NCBI GenBank assembly: GCA_002732675.1 | Contig: NVRR01000072.1 | Coordinates: 1 to 11,692 of the forward strand | Length of the DNA stretch: 11,692 bases | Direction: 5' to 3' | DNA from: Sneathiella sp. | Lineage (GTDB): Bacteria > Pseudomonadota > Alphaproteobacteria > Sneathiellales > Sneathiellaceae | Shown here: one piece after another, positions 6,680-11,692 of the stretch | Numbering within the stretch: position 1 is the stretch's first letter | Layout of the letters: each line of letters opens with the position of its first letter | Notes under the pieces: model-generated | Databases searched by the model: none | What the model saw: the letters and a program-made list of their open reading frames with translations, nothing else | Told to the model about the DNA's origin: nothing | Program-made: the position numbers and the translations under genes

Positions 6680-8371
6680 TTATTTGGCTTGGGCCGCTTC
6701 GCCTTGTGCCCGGGCGGCAGACAAACTCTGGTCCGGCGTCAAGACTTCCGGATCCACGATAAGTTCGATCACGGCAGGCCTTTTACTATCAACAGCTTGT
6801 TCAAAAACAGCCTCAAAATCTTCTGTTTTCAGCACTTTTTCACCAAAAGCTCCGTAGGCGCGGGCCAATGCCACAAAATCCGGGTTGACCAAATCCGTCG
6901 TATAGACACGGCTAGGATAGCCCCGTTCCTGATGCATCCGAATGGTGCCAAGCATACCGTTATTGACAATAATAAAAATCACCGGTGCGTTGAACTGCAT
7001 GGCCGTTGCCAGTTCCTGGCCAAACATCATAAAACAGCCATCGCCGTTAAAGCTGATAACGGTGCGCAGCGGATCAACCAGCTTCGCAGATATGGCCGCA
7101 GGAACGCTGTAGCCCATGGCACCACTGGTCGGTGCGAGCTGGGTGCGAAAAGATTTATGCTGAAAGAACCGGTGTGCCCAAACCGTGTAATTTCCCGCCC
7201 CGACGGTTATAATGGCGTCTTCGGGCAGCTTTTTATTAAGGTAGCTGACTATCTCGCCAAGATTAACGGGCCCCGGAACCTTGGTCGGCTGCAACCGTTG
7301 CAAATAATCCGCATGGGCACCTTCCACCCAAGCTTTACGCTCCGGCGCATCGGACGGCACCAGTGCAGCGGCAAATCGCGCAAATTCCGGCATGGTGGCG
7401 TTAATGGCCAGGTCCGGCAGATATACCCGCCCCAATTCCTCGACCCCCGGATGAACATGCACCAAGTCCTGTATCGGGTCCGGCAATCCCAGCAACGTAT
7501 ATCCCTGTGTTGTCATTTCGCCAAGCCGCGGGCCTACCACCAGCAATAAATCGCTCTCCTTAATACGTGTCGCCAGTTTCGGGTTGAGCGCAATGCCGAC
7601 ATCACCCGCATAGTTGGGATGGCGATTATCAAAACAATCCTGCGACCGGAGGGAGGCGGCGACGGGAATATCATGGGCCTCTGCGAATGCCTGAATATGG
7701 TTCACAGCCGCCTGCGTCCAGGTTGGCCCGCCAACAATCATCAGGGGTCGCTCGGCTTTTTGAAGGCGCGCCGCCAGATCCGTCATGGCATCTGTCGTCG
7801 GCGACAATGCCGGGGCCTTTGCCGGTCGGCTGATATCGGCGACCGGCACTTCATCGGTCAACATGTCTTCAGGCAATGCCAGAACCACAGGTCCTGGACG
7901 CCCGGATAATGCCACATGATACGCCCGGCTGATATATTCCGGGATGCGGCTGGCGTCATCAATTTGCGCTACCCATTTCGTCATTTCGCCAAAAACCCGT
8001 CGGTAATCCAGTTCCTGAAAGGCTTCTCGGTCAATCATACCGCGGCCAACCTGACCGATGAACATGATCATCGGTGTGCTGTCCTGAAATGCTGTATGCA
8101 GGCCAATGGCTGCGTTGGTGGCACCGGGTCCGCGCGTCACCATGCAGATGCCGGGCCGCCCCGTCAGCTTGCCATAAGCCTCCGCCATATTGGACGCGCC
8201 GCCTTCATGGCGAGTGTTGATCATACGGATGCTATTCGCGTGATTATAAAGACCATCAATCACGTTAATATAGCTTTCGCCGGGGACACAAAAAACCAAT
8301 TCGGCGCTCTGTATGGCCAGCTGATCCGCCAGGACTTGTCCGCCTGTTCTTAATTTCAGCGTTTCTGACAT
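6680..8371 (-). CDS. Thiamine diphosphate-dependent enzyme, acetolactate synthase-like
   Basis: This 563-residue protein has the three-domain layout of the acetolactate synthase/benzoylformate decarboxylase superfamily. The N-terminal Pyr domain carries the cofactor-activating Glu56 in TRHEGGA and an ALS-type EAFQELDY segment. A central domain runs from about 190 to 330. The C-terminal PP domain has the ThDP-Mg motif from G443-D444-G445 to N470-N471. The enzyme would act on a 2-oxo acid or an acyl donor in the cytoplasm. No regulatory small subunit lies nearby, so this is unlikely to be the biosynthetic branched-chain enzyme. Candidates include a catabolic acetolactate synthase or another 2-oxo acid lyase/ligase; the substrate is unassigned. 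I start it at MSETLK because AAGAGGAAG lies just upstream; an ATG 24 nt earlier has no such site. It heads the four-gene run with NIPSNAP, GST and aldo/keto reductase. Confidence 0.92.
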   Translation of the reverse strand: MSETLKLRTGGQVLADQLAIQSAELVFCVPGESYINVIDGLYNHANSIRMINTRHEGGASNMAEAYGKLTGRPGICMVTRGPGATNAAIGLHTAFQDSTPMIMFIGQVGRGMIDREAFQELDYRRVFGEMTKWVAQIDDASRIPEYISRAYHVALSGRPGPVVLALPEDMLTDEVPVADISRPAKAPALSPTTDAMTDLAARLQKAERPLMIVGGPTWTQAAVNHIQAFAEAHDIPVAASLRSQDCFDNRHPNYAGDVGIALNPKLATRIKESDLLLVVGPRLGEMTTQGYTLLGLPDPIQDLVHVHPGVEELGRVYLPDLAINATMPEFARFAAALVPSDAPERKAWVEGAHADYLQRLQPTKVPGPVNLGEIVSYLNKKLPEDAIITVGAGNYTVWAHRFFQHKSFRTQLAPTSGAMGYSVPAAISAKLVDPLRTVISFNGDGCFMMFGQELATAMQFNAPVIFIIVNNGMLGTIRMHQERGYPSRVYTTDLVNPDFVALARAYGAFGEKVLKTEDFEAVFEQAVDSKRPAVIELIVDPEVLTPDQSLSAARAQGEAAQAK

Positions 8372-8375
8372 TGTT

Positions 8376-8382
8376 CTTCCTC
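8376..8382 (-). promoter_or_regulatory. Ribosome binding site that fixes the ThDP enzyme start
   Basis: On the minus strand GAGGAAG is followed by AACA and then ATG at 8371. Its position supports the 563-residue form over the 571-residue form that begins at 8395. Confidence 0.75.
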
Positions 8383-8425
8383 TTGGAGTGACCAACAGAT
8401 GTTCCCCGCTCCCTTAGTATGGTGA

Positions 8426-8653
8426 TTAAATATCGTCACCACTCCCTCGTATCAGAAGCGACTTGTCCGGTCTATGTTTGAGGTTCCAAATGAGCAGGCT
8501 GATAGAAAGCAGAACCATCACAACCGCGGCAATAGGCGTACAACGCCGCCCATCATAAACACCGGCAACGCCAGCATGATGCAGAAAAGCGGCGTTATCT
8601 CGTCCGAAATCGCCTAAGACTGCGCGACACTGGTTTCTGCGCCTCACATTCAT
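8426..8653 (-). pseudogene. Probable frameshifted remnant of a small two-helix membrane protein
   Basis: The 320-nt gap between dctM and the ThDP enzyme has an open frame of 75 codons at 8653-8426. Its first 38 residues look random (Arg- and His-rich), but residues 40-56 form a clean hydrophobic helix (PIAAVVMVLLSISLLIW) followed by a basic tail. In the next frame, 8613-8518 encodes another clean hydrophobic helix (ITPLFCIMLALPVFMMGG, helix at 8598-8539) that ends within a few bases of where the second begins. A one-base loss near 8537-8541 in an ancestral gene would join them into a short membrane hairpin. The first helix frame has no ATG ahead of it, only a TAG at 8614-8616. I do not recognise the family. 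Alternatives are a real 75-residue protein or chance hydrophobicity. Confidence 0.35.
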
Positions 8654-8691
8654 TCCTTGTAAGACGCAAATGCACCAATTCTCCGGCGACC

Positions 8692-10005
8692 CTAACCGCC
8701 AGGCCCCAACCGCATATTTTCCGGCAGGAAGGTAGCGAGCTCGGGTACGAAAATAAGCACGAAAACCATCAACACCATAATCAGGAACATCGGAATTGCC
8801 GCCTTGGCAATAAAGGTCATTTCATAGCCGGTCATCCCCTGCAACACGAATAGGTTAAAGCCGATGGGCGGTGTGATCTGCGCCATTTCGATGACGACAA
8901 CGATGAAAATCCCGAACCAGATCAAATCAATACCGGCTTGCCGTATCATCGGCTCAACTACGGCCATGGTCAAAACAACGGAAGAAATCCCATCGAGGAA
9001 GCAACCTAGGATAATGTAGAAGACAAGGAGGACCATCAAAAGCTCAAACTTCGACAGATCCAGCGACCCGATCAAATCGGCAAGCCCCCGCGGCAAACCA
9101 GTAAAGCCCATGGAAAGCGATAAAAAGGAAGCTCCCGCGAGGATCAATGCGATCATTGCCGAGGTCCGCGTCGCCCCCATTAAACTTTCCGAAAAGGTTG
9201 ACCAGTTGAGCGATTTCTGACCCGCTGCCAGAATGAGTGAGCCGACGACGCCAAAGGCAGCGGCCTCGGTCGCCGTCGCCAAACCGAGATACATGGAGCC
9301 GATCACTACCATGATCAGCAACAGGACCGGGATCAAAAACCGTGAGTTCTTGACCTTCTCGGCGAAGGTCATTTTAGGCTCTTCGATAGGCTGCCATTTG
9401 CTGGAGAACTTCGAATAAAGAGCCACGTAGCCCATAAACAAGGCCGCCAGAAAAAGCCCTGGCAAAATACCGGCCATAAACAGCTTTGTAATACTCTCGT
9501 TAATGGTCACGCCGTAGACAATCAGGGTAAGCGACGGCGGGATCATTAGCCCCAGTGTCGCCGCACCGGCCAGTGTTCCGATCACCAGGGTTTCCGGATA
9601 ATTGCGTTTTCGAAGTTCCGGGATGGACATCTTGCCGACCGTGGTCAAGGTCGCCGCGGAGGAACCCGACACTGCGGCAAAGATGGTGCAGCCGACAATA
9701 TTGGTATGGACAAGACCGCCCGGCAGCCGGGCTAACCAGGGCGCCAGTCCTCTGAACATATCCTCCGATAATCGGGTTCGATGGAGGATTTCTCCCATCC
9801 AGATAAACAACGGCAAGGCCGTCAATGTCCAGCTGGAGGAGCTGGACCAGATAGTGGTGATCATGGTGTCGCCGGCGGGCCGATCGGTAAATAGTTCTAT
9901 GCCGATAAAGGCAACGCCCAAAAGTGCCAGACCAACCCAGATACCTGTGCCTAAAAACAGGAACAGGATGAACAGGAACAGGGCGATAAGCTGAATTTCG
10001 TCCAT
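8692..10005 (-). CDS. dctM: TRAP transporter large permease subunit (DctM)
   Basis: This 437-residue protein, the usual length for DctM, consists almost entirely of hydrophobic helices (about 12 membrane segments). It is the inner-membrane channel of a tripartite ATP-independent periplasmic transporter, which imports an organic acid with the sodium gradient after delivery by DctP. Family landmarks are ALPLFIWMGEIL, FAAVSGSSAATLTTVGKMSIPEL, GLMIPPSLTLIVYG and, late in the protein, MAQITPPIGFNLFVLQG. The frame extends to 10038, but that would overlap dctQ. I place the start at MDEIQL (10005), which leaves 4 nt after the dctQ stop and puts GGGGAG seven bases before the ATG. Tight spacing with dctQ implies one transcript and probably translational coupling. 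Confidence 0.96.
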   Translation of the reverse strand: MDEIQLIALFLFILFLFLGTGIWVGLALLGVAFIGIELFTDRPAGDTMITTIWSSSSSWTLTALPLFIWMGEILHRTRLSEDMFRGLAPWLARLPGGLVHTNIVGCTIFAAVSGSSAATLTTVGKMSIPELRKRNYPETLVIGTLAGAATLGLMIPPSLTLIVYGVTINESITKLFMAGILPGLFLAALFMGYVALYSKFSSKWQPIEEPKMTFAEKVKNSRFLIPVLLLIMVVIGSMYLGLATATEAAAFGVVGSLILAAGQKSLNWSTFSESLMGATRTSAMIALILAGASFLSLSMGFTGLPRGLADLIGSLDLSKFELLMVLLVFYIILGCFLDGISSVVLTMAVVEPMIRQAGIDLIWFGIFIVVVIEMAQITPPIGFNLFVLQGMTGYEMTFIAKAAIPMFLIMVLMVFVLIFVPELATFLPENMRLGPGG

Positions 10006-10009
10006 CTCT

Positions 10010-10546
10010 CTACTCCCCGTAGCTCTGTTCGACGACATCGGATTTTATCCGATGATCGCCTGAGATGAGGACATGAACGAGATGGTCGGTAAGAGCGATG
10101 GCAAAAACAAGGCCGCCGATCACCATCCCCATTTGCGGGATCCAGATCGGTAGTGCGTCTTGTCCCTGGCTAATTTCATTAAACTTCCAGGACCAATAAG
10201 TTGCCTTTATCGCGTAATAGGCAAAATACCAGGCGAGGGCCGTACCAATAGTAAAGCACCAGGTTTCCAGAACCCGGCGCATCTTCGGGCCGACGGAATT
10301 AATCAATATACTGACGCGAATGTGCGATCCGCGATTTAGCGCATGCGCAAAGGCAAAGAAAGAGGCGGAGGCCATGCAATAACCGGCATAATTCGGGGCA
10401 CCGGGGAAAACCTCCCCAGTCCAGCGGGCCAGCATCTGCACCAATATCAGTGACAGGATGGCGATTAAGAACACGGCCGCGACAATGCCGCTGGCAAGAT
10501 AGATCATGTCCAGAAATGATCTGAGTTTTTTGAGTGCAGATGCCAT
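10010..10546 (-). CDS. dctQ: TRAP transporter small permease subunit (DctQ)
   Basis: This 178-residue inner-membrane protein has four predicted membrane helices, near residues 15-40, 50-70, 90-112 and 130-152. This is the DctQ pattern. It pairs with DctM and is needed for transport; in the family it helps dock the binding protein. Recognisable segments are the first helix (SGIVAAVFLIAILSLILVQ), the FAFAHALNRGSHIRV stretch that follows helix 2 and the ALPIWIPQ motif before helix 4. It has a strong GGGAGGGG Shine-Dalgarno six bases before the ATG. It lies 97 nt after dctP, across a stem-loop, and 4 nt before dctM. Confidence 0.95.
   Translation of the reverse strand: MASALKKLRSFLDMIYLASGIVAAVFLIAILSLILVQMLARWTGEVFPGAPNYAGYCMASASFFAFAHALNRGSHIRVSILINSVGPKMRRVLETWCFTIGTALAWYFAYYAIKATYWSWKFNEISQGQDALPIWIPQMGMVIGGLVFAIALTDHLVHVLISGDHRIKSDVVEQSYGE
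10013..10018 (-). promoter_or_regulatory. Ribosome binding site of dctM inside the end of dctQ
   Basis: GGGGAG on the minus strand overlaps the last codons of dctQ and stands seven bases before the ATG at 10005. It decides the dctM start and suggests translational coupling. Confidence 0.75.
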
Positions 10547-10601
10547 GGATGTCCCCTCCCAGAAACGTCATGCCGGATTGTTCTTCAACGCTCCCTTTAA
10601 T

Positions 10602-10633
10602 AAGAATGGGGAATATTGCTATCCCCCATTCTT
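10602..10633 (-). promoter_or_regulatory. Stem-loop between dctP and dctQ (mRNA stabiliser or partial terminator)
   Basis: Two perfect 10-nt arms (AAGAATGGGG at 10602-10611 and CCCCATTCTT at 10624-10633) flank a 12-nt loop. In the direction of transcription the hairpin starts about 10 bases after the dctP stop codon. The stem is followed by ATTAAAGG and lacks a run of T, so it is not a classic Rho-independent terminator. Such hairpins after binding-protein genes are known to protect the upstream mRNA end and dampen downstream expression, giving more binding protein than permease. That role is inferred here. Confidence 0.7.
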
Positions 10634-10643
10634 GGTCGTCGTC

Positions 10644-11627
10644 CTATTTCATTTTTTTATAGGCTTCGATGATGGCGGCACCATCCGGCCCGGCTGCTGC
10701 CAGCCATTCCGTTGTCATGGTGGCACCGATGTCTTTAAGCTCACCTGTAAGGGCTTCGCCAGCAGGACCAACCGTCATACCGCCTGCTTTCAAGCCATTA
10801 AGCGTGAACGTAGTATATTCAACTGCGCGCCATGTCCCCGCATATTCAGCAAGCTCCGCGCAGCCACGGATGACATTCTTGTTCGCATCACTCGTATCAT
10901 TCCAAACGTCTTTGTTGACCATGATGTAGTTGCGCGGCAACCAGGCATCGACTTCATAGAAATGTGTGAGGCTTTCCCATACTTTCCGGTCATAGCCGGT
11001 GGAGCCTGAGGATACCATGGATTCAGCAACCCCAGTCGCAAAGGCCTGTGAAATTTCAGCAGCCTCAATAGTCACGGGCAACATACCAGTGAGTTCGGCA
11101 AGTCGTGCCGTCGCGTTATTATAAGAACGGAACTTGATGCCCTTCATATCGGCAACGCTGTTGACTTCTTTCTTGAAATACAGGCCCTGAGGTGGCCAGG
11201 GAACGGAATAAAGCAGGACCAGATTTTGCTCTGCCAGTATTTTCTCCATGGTCGGCTTCGCGGCCTTCCAGAGTTTCGCCGCATCATCAAACGACGTTGC
11301 CAGGAACGGAATAGAATCAACACCGAAAACAGCATTCTCATTCTGATGGCCGGACAATAGTCGCTCACCTATCGGCGCTTGTCCTGTTTGAACTGCCCGT
11401 TTGATATCGCCGCCTTTAAACAACGAGCCTGACGGATGGGTGACAACTTCAATATCGCCGCCGGTGCCGGTGGTAATACATTTCGCAAATTCAGCGCCCG
11501 TCGCTGAATGGAAATTGGAGCCGGAATAGGCCATGGGCATATCCCATTTTTCCGCCAGCGCCGGAGCGGCCAGTATGGCAACCCCAAGCGCACTGCCGAG
11601 AACGGCTTTTGTATATTTAGCGATCAT
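10644..11627 (-). CDS. dctP: TRAP transporter substrate-binding protein (DctP)
   Basis: This 327-residue protein has a clear Sec signal peptide: basic MIAKYTK, a hydrophobic core, then APALA and likely cleavage after Ala25. The mature protein is a periplasmic DctP-type binding protein that captures the substrate and hands it to DctQM. The segment ADMKGIKFRSYN contains Arg167, at the position where family members form a salt bridge with the substrate carboxylate, so an organic acid is the expected ligand. The mature protein has two cysteines, Cys50 and Cys256, which could form a disulfide. It has a good GGGAGAAG site before the ATG at 11627 and is first in the operon in this window. The 65 nt upstream are AT-rich, but no promoter can be called with confidence. 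Confidence 0.95.
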   Translation of the reverse strand: MIAKYTKAVLGSALGVAILAAPALAEKWDMPMAYSGSNFHSATGAEFAKCITTGTGGDIEVVTHPSGSLFKGGDIKRAVQTGQAPIGERLLSGHQNENAVFGVDSIPFLATSFDDAAKLWKAAKPTMEKILAEQNLVLLYSVPWPPQGLYFKKEVNSVADMKGIKFRSYNNATARLAELTGMLPVTIEAAEISQAFATGVAESMVSSGSTGYDRKVWESLTHFYEVDAWLPRNYIMVNKDVWNDTSDANKNVIRGCAELAEYAGTWRAVEYTTFTLNGLKAGGMTVGPAGEALTGELKDIGATMTTEWLAAAGPDGAAIIEAYKKMK

Positions 11628-11692
11628 TTGTCTTCTCCCTGTTTTATACTTTAAATTTAGACCTCTTCTTTTTCTAACGGCTCGTTATTTGT

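Noticed and set aside
6689..7549. Plus-strand open frame of 286 codons opposite the ThDP enzyme
   Set aside because: Antisense shadow of a gene with clear ThDP motifs; low-information sequence without domain or plausible ribosome site context.
10006..10038. Longer dctM starting at 10038
   Set aside because: It would overlap dctQ and add a polar MSSNRATGSRE lead; the ATG at 10005 has a well-placed GGGGAG and gives the usual DctM N-terminus.
11628..11692. TATAAA-like box upstream of dctP as a sigma-70 promoter
   Set aside because: It would start transcription at or inside the ribosome site, and no -35 box stands at a proper distance; the true promoter may be outside the window.

Overview
The window looks like part of an alphaproteobacterial chromosome of moderate GC content. 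That guess rests on a complete three-gene TRAP transporter operon, a YfcG-like glutathione transferase and an NRPS with a luciferase-like insert; none of these fixes the genus. Every gene I can support lies on the minus strand, so transcription runs from high to low coordinates. I found no tRNA, rRNA, CRISPR array, insertion sequence or integrase.

Region A (11692 to 8692) is a TRAP uptake system: dctP (periplasmic binding protein), then a strong intergenic stem-loop, then dctQ and dctM, which are separated by only 4 nt. Region B (8691 to 8372) is a 320-nt gap. It holds what looks like a decayed small membrane-protein gene whose two hydrophobic halves lie in different frames. Region C (8371 to 4691) is a tight four-gene run with gaps of 29, 28 and 18 nt: a ThDP-dependent acetolactate-synthase-like enzyme, a NIPSNAP-family small protein, a Nu-class (YfcG-like) glutathione transferase and an aldo/keto reductase. 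Together A and C read as uptake of a small organic acid followed by ThDP-dependent carbon-carbon chemistry, thiol-dependent chemistry and carbonyl reduction. The substrate cannot be read from the sequence.

Region D (4690 to 4419) is a 272-nt gap that probably carries the promoter of the last gene; it contains a near-perfect 17-nt inverted repeat. Region E (4418 to beyond base 1) is the 5' 1472 codons of a large non-ribosomal peptide synthetase, uninterrupted and running off the window. Its domain order is: formyltransferase-like domain (with the catalytic His replaced by Phe), a formyltransferase C-terminal-like subdomain, a degenerate condensation-like linker, an adenylation domain split between core motifs A4 and A5 by a complete FMN-dependent luciferase-like monooxygenase (MupA/Atu3629 type), and a carrier protein. 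Rejoining the adenylation domain gives a pocket code of D-I-L-Q-M-G-M-V-W-K, very close to the code I know for glycine (D-I-L-Q-L-G-L-I-W-K). The most interesting item is therefore a module predicted to load glycine and oxidise it in cis, with an apparently impaired formylation domain in front. Whether regions A and C serve the NRPS or are an unrelated catabolic operon is open.
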